Numbered from the stretch's first letter, positions 1-9,232 are shown. The stretch is 33,134 bases of DNA from an uncultured Pseudomonadota bacterium (GCA_902597385.1 CACJXQ010000021.1:1-33134), one strand, 5' to 3'. Program-made: numbers and translations. Notes: generated by a model from the letters alone, not told the origin.

Positions 1-17
1 CTTGTTATCATTATGTC

Positions 18-92
<75 letters not shown>

Positions 93-141
93 ACATTAAT
101 TTTCTGGCCATAACACTCAGCCTGCCGACATACCGCTTAGA

Positions 142-215
<74 letters not shown>

Positions 216-290
216 CGCGTAAAACCCAACATCCATCAAACCGTTATCAAATAAACCCCTAAAAATCTCCACCTAATCACTGATTTTTCC

Positions 291-375
291 TGGTGGAGGG
301 GGTAGGATTCGAACCTACGAAGGCAGAGCCGGCAGATTTACAGTCTGCTCCCGTTGACCACTTGGGTACCCCTCC
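291..375 (-). tRNA. tRNA-Tyr (anticodon GTA)
   Basis: This is an 85-nt class II tRNA with a long variable arm. The acceptor GGAGGGG pairs with CCCCTCC, the anticodon stem GCAGA/TCTGC encloses loop CTGTAAA, the T arm carries GGTTCGAATCC, and CCA is encoded at 291-293. It is the promoter-proximal member of the Tyr-Gly-Thr cluster. The 75-base spacer to tRNA-Gly shows no gene. Confidence 0.97.
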
Positions 376-384
376 AAAAAGGGA

Positions 385-420
385 ACCCGTAATTTTCTGA
401 ATTTATCGCTATAAAGTCAA
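385..420 (-). promoter_or_regulatory. Probable sigma70 promoter of the tRNA-Tyr/Gly/Thr cluster
   Basis: On the minus strand a -35 box TTGACT (415-420) lies 17 bases from GAAAAT (392-397). A G/C-rich discriminator, ACGGGTTCCC, follows just before the tRNA-Tyr acceptor. The promoter fills the gap between the tsaC stop and tRNA-Tyr. GC-rich discriminators are typical of stringently controlled stable-RNA promoters, so growth-rate control is a reasonable inference. The -10 box is a weak match. Confidence 0.55.
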
Positions 421-424
421 TACC

Positions 425-967
425 CTAATTTCTCAGGATCTGACCTGTGAGACCATTTTTTATCACTGTTACTGTTTCTAACCCACCTAGAGGGCCATCT
501 AAATAAAAATCAACCTCATTTTTAAAAATTCCACGAGCTCCCTCTAAGCTTTTTGGCGGGGCATCACCCGCACGATTTGCACTAGTTGATAAAATAGGAC
601 CTACTTGGCCGATTATTTCACGACATTGGCTATGAGCGGTCACTCTTACCGCCAGTAAGCCACTAGAATCAACTAACCAGCGAGGGGTAGTGTCATTGGC
701 ACGAAGTATCCATGTGTTGGGTCCTGGCCAAGATGAAACGATCTCCGCCTTAGTCTCGACATTAATATCTACTAAATCTGATGCAGCGTTTAAATCCGAG
801 ACCAAAATGATAAATTTTTTGGTAAACGGTCTATTTTTGAGGCGCAATAGCTTTTTAAAGGCGCCAAAATCGTACATACTCCCTGCTAAACCGAATACCG
901 CCTCAGTAGCATGGATTATTACGCCACCGTTCTTAAGCGCCTCACAAGCACTTTCAAAAGATTTCAC
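425..967 (-). CDS. tsaC: L-threonylcarbamoyladenylate synthase TsaC (YrdC family)
   Basis: TsaC makes threonylcarbamoyl-AMP from threonine, bicarbonate and ATP, the first step of the t6A37 modification of ANN-decoding tRNAs, in the cytoplasm. The 180 residues align along the whole length with E. coli TsaC (190 aa): GGVI..TEAVFGL at the amino end, LKNRP (about residues 43-47), WPGPNTW, TTPRWL, LAVRVTAH, STSAN, and a terminal LTGQILR. The start is GTG at 967, preceded by AAGGAAG. The usual proline of PTEAVFG is alanine here. The gene lies 21 bases behind topA and is probably cotranscribed with it. Absence of the Sua5 carboxy-terminal domain makes it the short TsaC type. Confidence 0.93.
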   Translation of the reverse strand: MKSFESACEALKNGGVIIHATEAVFGLAGSMYDFGAFKKLLRLKNRPFTKKFIILVSDLNAASDLVDINVETKAEIVSSWPGPNTWILRANDTTPRWLVDSSGLLAVRVTAHSQCREIIGQVGPILSTSANRAGDAPPKSLEGARGIFKNEVDFYLDGPLGGLETVTVIKNGLTGQILRN

Positions 968-988
968 TCTTCCTTCTACCGCTAGGGT

Positions 989-3343
989 TTATTTTTTCTT
1001 TGCTTTTTTCTTGCGAGCTCGCCTAACAGGGGCAGCCGCTAAGAGCTCCTCACACGCAGCGAGGGTGAGAGTGTTAGGTTCTATATCTTTGGGCACTTTC
1101 GCGTTTTTTTCGCCATTTGTCACGTAAGGTCCATAGCGGCCATTTAGAACTTCAATCCCTTGGGCTTCGAATGTCAGGATTTTTTTGGCCGCATCAGCAG
1201 CTTTCTTTTCTGAAACCAGCTCTATAGCTCTTTCTAAACTAACTGTGTGGGGATCGTCCGTTTCAGGGAGAGAAACATATTTTCCTTTTACCTTGGATTT
1301 TTTCTGTTTTTTCTTTGTATCCGATTCCTCTAATTTTTCTATGTACATTACATAAGGACCAAATCTGCCTCGATTCACAGAATACTCCAGCCCCTGTTCC
1401 ACCCCTAGAATTCGGGGCAGTTTTGTCGTTTCCAAAGCTTGCTCCAAAGTTACTTTTTCGATTTTCGTGCCAGCAGGTAATCCGTGAAAGCTTGGCTTTT
1501 CCTCGTCCTCGACGCTTCCAATGATTACATAGGGGCCATAGCGACCCATTCTGACAGAAACTGGTTTACCACTGGTTGGATGTAGGCCCAAAGACCTTTC
1601 TTGCTGCACTTCCTTGCGAGATACGTTTTCCTTAGTCTTTACAGTTTCCTCAAACGGCCCCCAAAATTCATCAAGTAATGATATCCAGTCTCTCTCACCT
1701 CTTGAAACAGCATCCAAAGCATCCTCTAATTGCGCAGTAAATTCATAATCGACGTAGTCAGAAAAATGGTTTGATAGAAATCCTGAAACCAACTTTCCCA
1801 CATCCGTCGGAAAAAAACGCTTACTTTCCAGCTCTACGTAGTCTCTTTGAATAAGAGTGGCTATGATAGTTGCATAAGTAGAGGGGCGTCCAATTCCATA
1901 TTCCTCAAGTGTCTTTACTAAACTAGCCTCACCGTACCGAGGCGGAGGATCTGTAAAGTGCTGGTCTGCCACAATCGTCTCGAAATCGACTTTTTGACCC
2001 TCCACAAGGGAAGGTAAACGTTCTGAATCCAGAGTGGTCTCCTCATCATTGGAATAAACCCTCATGAATCCAGGGTTTCTAACACTCGAACCTGTCGCTC
2101 TGAAAACACCCACCTCCCCACAATTAAACTCTGCTGTAACACTGTCTATGGTGGCGTGTATCATCTGACTTGCTGTTGCTCTTTTCCAAATGAGCTCATA
2201 AAGCTTATTTTGTTCCTCATTAAGATAAGGTTTCAATTTTTCTGGCGATCGGGAAAAAGATGTTGGTCGAATAGCTTCATGCGCTTCCTGAGCATTCTTG
2301 GACTTGGTTTTAAAAGTTCTAACAGTCTCAGGCACTTGATCTTCACCGTATTTTTCCCGCACGAAGCCTCTAAGGTCTCGGACCGCATCCTCAGACAAAG
2401 ACACCGAGTCTGTTCTCATGTAGGTAATTAAACCGACTGTTTCCTCATCGATTGAGATACCTTCATATAGTTGCTGAGCAACTCTCATCGTCCTTTGAGC
2501 AGTAAATCCTAGCCGCCTTACAGCCTCTTGCTGCAGCGTTGACGTAATAAAAGGCGGTGCGGGATTTCTTTTTCTTTGCTTCTTTTCGATTCGAGAAACA
2601 GACATCGCACCGGACCCAGCTGATACAAGTTTATCTCTTATTTCAAAAGCTTTTTTTTCACCAGTAATGGAGAACTGCTTAATCTTTTCTCCTTCATATT
2701 CATATAATTTAGACTTGAAAGCGGAGGCGTCTCGAGATAGTTCTGTTTCTATTGTCCAGTACTCCTTGGGAACAAATTTTTCAATTTCGGCTTCCCTCTC
2801 ACAAATCAGGCGAAGCGCTGGGCTTTGAACGCGCCCAGCCGATAATTTTGGTTGAATTTTTTTCCAGAGCAAAGGGGAAAGATTAAACCCAACCAGATAA
2901 TCAAGAGCGCGACGGGCCTGCTGCGCATTTACCAAATCCATGGACACCCCCCTGGGGCTAGAGATAGCCTGCTTAATTGCACTTTCGGTTATCTCATTAA
3001 AAACCACTCGATGTATGGCTTTTCCTTCAAGAATCTTTTTTTGTTTAAGAATCTCAACTAGGTGCCATGATATGGCTTCACCTTCCCTGTCTAAATCAGT
3101 AGCTAAATACAGAGCATTGGCCTTTTTCAATGCCTTGGCAATAGCATCAACGTGTTTAGTGCTTCTTTCAGAAATAGAATAGGTCATCCCAAAGTTGGAT
3201 TGGGGATCTACTGCGCTTCCTCCCTTTGAAGGCAAATCTCTCACATGGCCATATGACGCAAGAACTTCAAATTTTTTTCCTAGATATCTCTTTATTGTCT
3301 CAGCTTTTGCTGGAGACTCAACTACAACTAAGTTTTCTGCCAT
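989..3343 (-). CDS. topA: DNA topoisomerase I (type IA, omega protein)
   Basis: TopA relaxes negatively supercoiled DNA by single-strand passage. Residues 1-120 form the Toprim domain, with E9 in VVESPAK and the acidic triad D83/D85/E87 in ATDLDREGEA. Y308 in GLITYMRTDS is the nucleophile. After the core come at least three carboxy-terminal repeats around GRYGPYV or GRFGPYV (Toprim_Crpt type) and a Lys/Arg-rich tail. The cysteine zinc fingers of the 865-residue E. coli enzyme are not present. I start at ATG 3343, which has GGAG nine bases upstream and matches the family's amino terminus; an in-frame TTG seven codons earlier is less likely. The protein is 784 aa. tsaC follows 21 bases downstream; def is divergent. 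Confidence 0.96.
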   Translation of the reverse strand: MAENLVVVESPAKAETIKRYLGKKFEVLASYGHVRDLPSKGGSAVDPQSNFGMTYSISERSTKHVDAIAKALKKANALYLATDLDREGEAISWHLVEILKQKKILEGKAIHRVVFNEITESAIKQAISSPRGVSMDLVNAQQARRALDYLVGFNLSPLLWKKIQPKLSAGRVQSPALRLICEREAEIEKFVPKEYWTIETELSRDASAFKSKLYEYEGEKIKQFSITGEKKAFEIRDKLVSAGSGAMSVSRIEKKQRKRNPAPPFITSTLQQEAVRRLGFTAQRTMRVAQQLYEGISIDEETVGLITYMRTDSVSLSEDAVRDLRGFVREKYGEDQVPETVRTFKTKSKNAQEAHEAIRPTSFSRSPEKLKPYLNEEQNKLYELIWKRATASQMIHATIDSVTAEFNCGEVGVFRATGSSVRNPGFMRVYSNDEETTLDSERLPSLVEGQKVDFETIVADQHFTDPPPRYGEASLVKTLEEYGIGRPSTYATIIATLIQRDYVELESKRFFPTDVGKLVSGFLSNHFSDYVDYEFTAQLEDALDAVSRGERDWISLLDEFWGPFEETVKTKENVSRKEVQQERSLGLHPTSGKPVSVRMGRYGPYVIIGSVEDEEKPSFHGLPAGTKIEKVTLEQALETTKLPRILGVEQGLEYSVNRGRFGPYVMYIEKLEESDTKKKQKKSKVKGKYVSLPETDDPHTVSLERAIELVSEKKAADAAKKILTFEAQGIEVLNGRYGPYVTNGEKNAKVPKDIEPNTLTLAACEELLAAAPVRRARKKKAKKK

Positions 3344-3653
3344 GCAATATTGCTCCAAAGACAAAGTATTTTGATTCAGGGTGAAATCTCATCCCCTAAC
3401 TAAAGCAAACAAAAGACCCCACGAACTAATTTGTTAGAATAAAAATTCAAACGAATTACCTCCACTATTACCTCGGATAAATCCCATCAAGGCTTTAAAA
3501 AAGGTCAGGCTGGGTAGTTTAATACTTTCTGTTCCGTTAAAAGTCAATATCCAAGAAACGAAAAAAATAGCCCATTGATTACCTTTTGAAATAAAAAAGT
3601 AGTATATATGTCATTCATTTATTAAGTTTTAGGAAGAATTTGAGAGAAACCAA
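3344..3653. other. Divergent intergenic region between topA and def
   Basis: These 310 bases separate divergent topA and def. I find no ORF with homology features, no tRNA and no convincing hairpin with a T-tract. It must hold promoters for both directions. An AT-rich stretch at 3575-3609 (TTGATT, then TAGTAT or TATATA) lies about 50 bases before def but has poor spacing. On the minus strand TTGAAT occurs near 3450 without a good -10 partner. dprA, a LysM protein gene and smg, often found around here in relatives, are absent. Confidence 0.6.
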
Positions 3654-4163
3654 ATGCTCCGAGAGATATTAAATTATCCTGATCCAAGACTCAGAAAGGT
3701 GGCTAAAATAGTCTCAGAATTCGACGAACCGTTGAAGACTCTGACTAGAGATATGTTTGAAACTATGTACCACTCATCTGGAATTGGTCTTGCAGCAACT
3801 CAAATAGATATTCATTTGCGTGTAGTGGTGGTTGACGTCAGCAGAGACCGAAGCAACCCATTGTGCTTGGTTAACCCAGTTATCGAGGAAAAATCAGGGA
3901 CGGTAGACTCAAAAGAAGGATGCCTCTCGGTCCCAGAAACGGTCGAATACATAGAAAGAGCAGAACACATTACCTTTCGAGCTCAGAATGTCAATGGTGA
4001 AAATATTAGCATGGATGCCGAAGGGCTTTTGGCAATCTGCATACAGCACGAAATTGATCATTTAGATGGGAAACTATTTGTAGATTACCTATCAAATCTC
4101 AAACAGAATAGATTAAAAAAGAGAATATCCAAGATAGAACTAAAGGAGAGCACTGCAAGCTAA
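3654..4163 (+). CDS. def: Peptide deformylase
   Basis: Def removes the N-formyl group from nascent proteins at the ribosome, using a bound metal ion. All three family motifs are intact: GIGLAATQ (43-50), EGCLSVP with metal ligand C90, and QHEIDH (131-136) with ligands H132/H136 and catalytic E133. At 169 aa the length matches E. coli Def. The ATG start is preceded by GAGAG. It is the first gene of a long plus-strand run and pairs functionally with fmt, which installs the formyl group. The basic carboxy terminus (KRISKIELKES) is unremarkable. Confidence 0.97.
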   Translation: MLREILNYPDPRLRKVAKIVSEFDEPLKTLTRDMFETMYHSSGIGLAATQIDIHLRVVVVDVSRDRSNPLCLVNPVIEEKSGTVDSKEGCLSVPETVEYIERAEHITFRAQNVNGENISMDAEGLLAICIQHEIDHLDGKLFVDYLSNLKQNRLKKRISKIELKESTAS

Positions 4164-4229
4164 GAGTTTAAAGAGCGGATCGACTAAGGTTGATTCCAAT
4201 CGACTCCACCCTGAATGCCAGATTAAAAA

Positions 4230-5153
4230 GTGAATAAAATAAGGACTGTTTTCGCAGGCACCCCATCTTTTGCCATTCCTAGCGTTGAGGCGATCGCGCT
4301 TCAGAATGAATTCGAACTAGTAGGCGTTTACACTCAACCCGACAAACCGGCAGGACGTGGGAAAAAAATTATGGGAAGTGCGGTTAAACGGGCGCTGAGT
4401 GCTTTTGATGTTCCAATTTTCCAACCAAATAGCCTTAGCGATGATGTCGAACTTAAAACATTCCGTACTCTCAAACCAGAGCTTTTTGTAGTAGCCGCCT
4501 ACGGACTGATAATACCAGGAGATTTTTTGGAAATTCCTCGTTACTGCATCAATGTTCATGCTTCCTTGCTTCCTAGGTGGCGTGGAGCTGCACCAATACA
4601 AAGAGCAATCATGAATGGAGACCTTCAAACAGGAGTTTCCATTATGCGAATAGTAGAAAAGCTGGATGCTGGACCTATATTAAACATCAAAGTGCGTGAA
4701 ATTGAACCTACCGATACTACCGCTACATTGACTAGAAAATTAGCGCAGGATGGAGCGGACGCCCTGAAAGAATGTCTTCTAAACATCACACAAGGAACTA
4801 TCACTGAGAAAGCTCAAAATGATGAAAACGCTCTTTATGCCAAAAAAATAAGCAAAACTGAATCATTAATTACATGGACTGTCCCCGCTGAGGTTATCAG
4901 CCTGAAGATTAGGGCCCTGTCAAATCAACCAGGCGCTACCGCCTATCTTGGCAAAATCCTAGTCAAAATAATTTCTGCTAAAATATCTGAAGAGACATCC
5001 ACAGGTCTGCCTGGTACGTTAAACTTAACGAGCAAAAACACTCTGACGGTTGCCACAACCACCAAAAACCTCCAAATTGATTTACTCCAATTACCCGGAA
5101 AAAAAATCATCACAGCAAAGGATTTTCTCAATGGATACAGGAAACTGCTCTGA
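4230..5153 (+). CDS. fmt: Methionyl-tRNA formyltransferase
   Basis: Fmt transfers a formyl group from 10-formyl-tetrahydrofolate to initiator Met-tRNA. The amino-terminal Rossmann-like catalytic domain starts at VFAGTPSFA and carries GVYTQPDKPAGRGKK, then N108 and H110 in INVHASLLPRWRGAAPI, and D146 in KLDAGPI, which are the catalytic triad. From about residue 205 follows the OB-like tRNA-binding domain. At 307 aa it is close to E. coli (315). The start is GTG, supported by alignment, though no clear ribosome binding site precedes it. A 66-base gap separates it from def, and its stop overlaps the proposed rsmB start. Confidence 0.96.
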   Translation: MNKIRTVFAGTPSFAIPSVEAIALQNEFELVGVYTQPDKPAGRGKKIMGSAVKRALSAFDVPIFQPNSLSDDVELKTFRTLKPELFVVAAYGLIIPGDFLEIPRYCINVHASLLPRWRGAAPIQRAIMNGDLQTGVSIMRIVEKLDAGPILNIKVREIEPTDTTATLTRKLAQDGADALKECLLNITQGTITEKAQNDENALYAKKISKTESLITWTVPAEVISLKIRALSNQPGATAYLGKILVKIISAKISEETSTGLPGTLNLTSKNTLTVATTTKNLQIDLLQLPGKKIITAKDFLNGYRKLL

Positions 5154-6454
5154 AGAATAAGACAGCTCTGACAAGGGCGGTAATTGCCTCGTCTCTGGAG
5201 AGCATTTTGCACAAGAATCAGTCATTGGACATGGCCTCGAGCGATATACGCTTGAAACTCGCAGATAAAAGAGAGCGCTCGTTCGCGATGGCAAGTGTGT
5301 ACGGCGTGTTACGTCATTATTTTTCTTTAAGTAGATTGTTGCTTCAATTGGTCAAAAAACCACTTAAAAATAAAGATAATGACATTAAGTCCCTCTTACT
5401 TGCGGGAATATATCAAATTAAATTTATGCGATCTCCAGCTTACGCGACTGTATCGGAAAACGTTGAAGCAGCTCGTTTACTAAAAAAGCCTTGGGCCTGC
5501 AAACTAGTAAATGCAGTACTTAGAAACTACCAGCGAACGAGACATAAATTAAAAGACAACAGCGATACTAATAACCTTGAACATCCTCTTTGGTACATCA
5601 GAAAATGCCAAAGCAATTGGCCATCATCTTGGTTTTCTATTTTAGAATCGAATAATAAACATCCTCCTCTGACAATAAGAACTAACAACCGTTTCATAGA
5701 GCGAAGTGAATATTCAAAACTACTCGCTTCTGCCGGCCTATCTAATAAGCTGACGCAAATATCTGAACAGGGAATAACACTAACGCGGCCATCAGATCCC
5801 AGGGACCTTCCTCTCTTTCAGGAGGGCGCCTGCTCGGTACAAGACGAGGCTGCGCAACTACCAGTGAGTTTATTAGAACTGGGAACAGCAAGCAAAGTCC
5901 TAGACATGTGTGCAGCGCCTGGCGGAAAAACAACTCATATTCTGGAATTATGTGACCCGAAAACCTCCGTAACAGCTGTGGACAACAACCTGAGGAGATT
6001 AAAGCTTTTAGAAGAAAACCTTTGCCGATTAAAACTGAGCTGCGAAGTTGTACACGGCGACGCGGGCAATAAGATATCTTGGTGGAACGGTGAGGCTTTT
6101 GATCGAATACTAATAGATGCCCCCTGTAGTGCTAGTGGAGTTGTTAGAAGACATCCTGATATAAAAATAAGACGGAAACCAGAAGAACTACTCGAATTGT
6201 GTAACCTACAGCTTAAAATTCTTGAGGAGTCTTGGACAATGCTAAGCGAAAAAGGCATTCTCGTTTATGTTACTTGCAGTATATTCCCAGAGGAAAACGA
6301 TCGTATTATAGAAAAGTTTATTACAAATAACAAAGGAGCTTGCCTGAAAAAAATAACAATGACCGGAGGAATTGCGGTGAATTACGGCTATCAAATCTTG
6401 CCCGGCATGCAAAATATGGATGGTTTCTATTTCTGCCGACTACAAAAAATTTAA
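5150..6454 (+). CDS. rsmB: 16S rRNA (cytosine-967-C5)-methyltransferase RsmB
   Basis: RsmB methylates C967 of 16S rRNA using SAM. An amino-terminal NusB-like RNA-binding domain precedes a Rossmann methyltransferase with VLDMCAAPGGKTTHIL, DAPCSASGVVRRHPDI and the catalytic cysteine motif VYVTCSIFPEEN. I place the start at CTG 5150, which overlaps the fmt stop by four bases (CTGA) and has AGGA seven bases upstream. The first ATG/GTG/TTG codon in frame is TTG 5207. Starting there would delete residues TRAVIASSLESIL, which align with the amino-terminal helix of E. coli RsmB. With CTG the product is 434 aa (E. coli 429). The function is certain; the start codon is inferred. Confidence 0.93.
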   Translation: MKNKTALTRAVIASSLESILHKNQSLDMASSDIRLKLADKRERSFAMASVYGVLRHYFSLSRLLLQLVKKPLKNKDNDIKSLLLAGIYQIKFMRSPAYATVSENVEAARLLKKPWACKLVNAVLRNYQRTRHKLKDNSDTNNLEHPLWYIRKCQSNWPSSWFSILESNNKHPPLTIRTNNRFIERSEYSKLLASAGLSNKLTQISEQGITLTRPSDPRDLPLFQEGACSVQDEAAQLPVSLLELGTASKVLDMCAAPGGKTTHILELCDPKTSVTAVDNNLRRLKLLEENLCRLKLSCEVVHGDAGNKISWWNGEAFDRILIDAPCSASGVVRRHPDIKIRRKPEELLELCNLQLKILEESWTMLSEKGILVYVTCSIFPEENDRIIEKFITNNKGACLKKITMTGGIAVNYGYQILPGMQNMDGFYFCRLQKI

Positions 6455-6460
6455 TAGTTG

Positions 6461-7012
6461 ATGAACAAAAATAAAATACTTGCCCTCGCAGTTTCATTTT
6501 TTTCGCTCTATGCGAGCCAATCCCTTGCCCAAAAAGTTCAGATCCTAGATCTAAAAATTTTTTACGATGCCCAGTTTCTAGTATTAAGCACCAAAGCGAA
6601 TCTTAATTTAAACGAAAGTATAGTGGAGGCGCTAGATAGTAATATCTTAATTCCGTTTCGCATCGAAATAAAATTAACAAAAAACGGATTCTTTGGTTTT
6701 AGACGAAAAACGCAGCTAAAAAGCTTCAACTTTACTCTTGCGAAATATGCACTGGGAAATCAATACGTAGTTGCGGATCAACAGAGTAGAACAACCATTA
6801 GCTTTTCAACTTTAGAGAAAGCTAAGCAACATCTCGAAAATAGGCAACGGCTTGTAATCACGGATAAAAAATCTTTGATGATTCAGAAACCGACTGAAGT
6901 CGCGATAAGATGGCGATTGATGAGAAGTGGCCTGCCTATTCCGATGCTCTTGCCGACACTCTTTTCTTCCCAATGGAAGTTAGACTCAGGTTGGACTTTT
7001 TACCAGATTTAA
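6461..7012 (+). CDS. DUF4390 family exported protein
   Basis: The protein is about 183 aa with a clear signal peptide (MNKNKILALAVSFFSLYASQ, likely cleaved after SLA near residue 24). The mature part looks rich in beta strands and contains the WRLMRSGLPIPM region and a terminal W..DSGW.FYQ, as in DUF4390 proteins. That family lies directly upstream of ntrY in many beta- and gammaproteobacteria. Its function is not known to me; the context suggests a periplasmic partner of the sensor kinase. I start at ATG 6461 and not the preceding in-frame TTG. The stop TAA abuts the ntrY ATG directly (TAAATG), so translational coupling is likely. Confidence 0.82.
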   Translation: MNKNKILALAVSFFSLYASQSLAQKVQILDLKIFYDAQFLVLSTKANLNLNESIVEALDSNILIPFRIEIKLTKNGFFGFRRKTQLKSFNFTLAKYALGNQYVVADQQSRTTISFSTLEKAKQHLENRQRLVITDKKSLMIQKPTEVAIRWRLMRSGLPIPMLLPTLFSSQWKLDSGWTFYQI

Positions 7013-9217
7013 ATGAAAAAAAAATTCAAAGAAAAATACGGAATTTACTTCCTATTATTTACTGCTACAAGTTCGTTAATTTTTTTAAACGTTGCGCTCG
7101 ATGGACCTTCTAATTTGGGGCCGTACTATTATCTAATAATAATCGTTAACTCGATTTGTCTGTGCGCTCTTTGCTTCCTAATATTTATAGATCTACTAAA
7201 ACTGATAAGACAGTTACGCAAGAGAGAAGCCGGCGCCAAATTAACCCTCAGAATGCTCATAATGTTTGTCGTATTTGCGGTTTTGCCCGTGTCTATCCTC
7301 TACAGCTTCTCACTTCATTCGATAAATCGAAGCATAGACAGTTGGTTTGATATAGAAATAAGTACCGCCCTACAAAATTCGTTGGAACTAGGACGGGAGT
7401 CTCTGGGAATGCTAATGCGAAATTATCGTAGAGAAACTGAAACATTGGCAGCCGATTTGACGAAGCGGAAAACAGAGCGATTACCTCTCGATCTAACTTC
7501 ACTTCGAGATCCAAATGGATTTGTAGTGTCACGTTATCAGTTTCCGAGTACGGGCTTAATAGATCGACTGCGCAAACGGAGCAAGGCCGAAGAGGTATTA
7601 GTTCTTACCATGGAAGGCCAAGTAGTTTCAGCAAGTTCAGAGAATGCGAGCTTGCTTCCTCAACTACCCACAGAGACTTTACTTTTACAGCTAAATGATC
7701 AGCGTAGTTTCATCGGCTTAGAACCCGGAAATGGCGGCCAACTGAGTGTACGGGTAGCCCTAAACATTTATCTGGATCAAAAAGAACATATTTTACAGGC
7801 TATTTATCCCTTTTCACCTAGAATAGATAATCTAGCGGATAATGTGGAGTCCGGGTTTGCAAAGTATAATGAACTAGAATTTTTGAGAGACAAATTAAAA
7901 ATAAGTTTCACCATAACACTTACGCTGGTTTTACTTTTTAGTATCGCTGCTTCTATCTGGGCAGCATTCTTTTGCGCACGATTTTTGACACTCCCAATTT
8001 CCGAATTATCTCATGCGACCTCGGCTATTGCCGATGGTAACTACGATACTTCTGTAACTGCCAAGGGTGATGATGATTTAGCGTCGCTCGCTCGATCCTT
8101 TAATTATATGACAAAAAAAATAGCACTCTCTACTAAGGAGATTGAGAATCAGCGTAATTATTTAGATGCGGTAATGAAGCAGTTATCATCCGGGGTAATA
8201 ACCCTTTCGGACAAGCTTGAAATATTGACTATTAATCGCGCCGCGGTCGCCCTATTCCAAATAGAAGAAGATGCTGCTATTAGTAAAAAACTTTCCTCCT
8301 TAAGTGAAAATAATAGCAATCTTTCTTCCTTCTATCAGTGCACAGTCGATCTGCTGTCAAGTAATAAAAGAACTTGGGAGACAAATGTGTGTCTCAATAT
8401 TGCTGACAATAAAAAAGAGATACTGTGCAAAGGGAGCGTGCTTTCTGAAGACAATTCAACCCGCATAAGCCACATAATAGTCTTAGAGGACATAACCGCC
8501 ATAAGTCAAGGACAAAGGGATGCAGCATGGGCCGAAATGGCCAAAAGGCTAGCGCACGAAATAAAAAACCCTTTAACACCTATAAAACTAAGTGCTGAAC
8601 GCCTGCTCTTCAAATTATCTGATAAACTGAAAAAATCGGACAGAGAAAAACTTTCCAATCTTTCGGGGACGATCATAGAGCAAGTAGAGACAATGACCGA
8701 AATGGTAGATGAATTTTCCGGGTATGCTGGAAGAAACTTTAATCAGCCTGCCCCATTGGATCTCAACCTAGTATTGACAAGCACAGCTCAATTATTCCAG
8801 GAAGCCGAGCCCACTTTGGAGATAACGTTTGAAAAAACCGACGAAATACCTCAAATACTTGGAGATGCTAATAGCCTTAGAAGACTATTCAATAACCTCA
8901 TAAAGAACTCCATTGAAGCATCAATGCTAAATTCTGGCACCAAAATATTGATAAGTGCAAAGTATCTAGCAGCTAGCCCTGGGGAAATAGAAATATGCAT
9001 ATTGGATGAGGGAATAGGAATTACAGACCAAGTACTCCAGAATATTTTCGAACCTTACGTGACTAGCAAAGCAAGAGGAAGAGGCTTGGGTTTAGCAATT
9101 GTAAAAAAAATTGTTGAGGAACATAATGGTACTATTAGACTAGAAAACGCCCCAAAAAAAGGAGCCTTAGCGACTGTCACTCTTCCAGTTCAGAGACCAA
9201 TTGGAATATCCCATTAA
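7013..9217 (+). CDS. ntrY: NtrY-like membrane sensor histidine kinase
   Basis: This 734-residue kinase has hydrophobic segments at about 10-28, 40-63 and 79-100, a periplasmic region to about 296, a fourth segment (297-322), a HAMP domain (about 323-375), a PAS domain (about 380-495), and a HisKA/HATPase module. The H-box is MAKRLAHEIKNPLTPIK with H515, the N-box NNLIKNSIEA has N632, G1 is ILDEGIGI and G2 GRGLGLAIV, so kinase activity should be intact. NtrY/NtrX systems are linked to nitrogen metabolism, redox state and envelope physiology in other proteobacteria; the signal here is unknown. Adjacent DUF4390 and trkAH suggest an envelope or ion-related role (inference). Confidence 0.9.
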   Translation: MKKKFKEKYGIYFLLFTATSSLIFLNVALDGPSNLGPYYYLIIIVNSICLCALCFLIFIDLLKLIRQLRKREAGAKLTLRMLIMFVVFAVLPVSILYSFSLHSINRSIDSWFDIEISTALQNSLELGRESLGMLMRNYRRETETLAADLTKRKTERLPLDLTSLRDPNGFVVSRYQFPSTGLIDRLRKRSKAEEVLVLTMEGQVVSASSENASLLPQLPTETLLLQLNDQRSFIGLEPGNGGQLSVRVALNIYLDQKEHILQAIYPFSPRIDNLADNVESGFAKYNELEFLRDKLKISFTITLTLVLLFSIAASIWAAFFCARFLTLPISELSHATSAIADGNYDTSVTAKGDDDLASLARSFNYMTKKIALSTKEIENQRNYLDAVMKQLSSGVITLSDKLEILTINRAAVALFQIEEDAAISKKLSSLSENNSNLSSFYQCTVDLLSSNKRTWETNVCLNIADNKKEILCKGSVLSEDNSTRISHIIVLEDITAISQGQRDAAWAEMAKRLAHEIKNPLTPIKLSAERLLFKLSDKLKKSDREKLSNLSGTIIEQVETMTEMVDEFSGYAGRNFNQPAPLDLNLVLTSTAQLFQEAEPTLEITFEKTDEIPQILGDANSLRRLFNNLIKNSIEASMLNSGTKILISAKYLAASPGEIEICILDEGIGITDQVLQNIFEPYVTSKARGRGLGLAIVKKIVEEHNGTIRLENAPKKGALATVTLPVQRPIGISH

Positions 9218-9232
9218 AGTAACCCAGAAAAA

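Noticed and set aside
690-1127. A 145-codon plus-strand ORF opposite tsaC and topA.
   Set aside because: It is antisense to two well-conserved genes, lacks a recognisable domain and its composition mirrors the opposite frames.
4179-4205. Direct repeat ATCGACT (4179-4185 and 4199-4205) in the def-fmt gap.
   Set aside because: Seven bases repeated once, 20 bases apart, is within chance expectation; no hairpin with an adequate loop forms.
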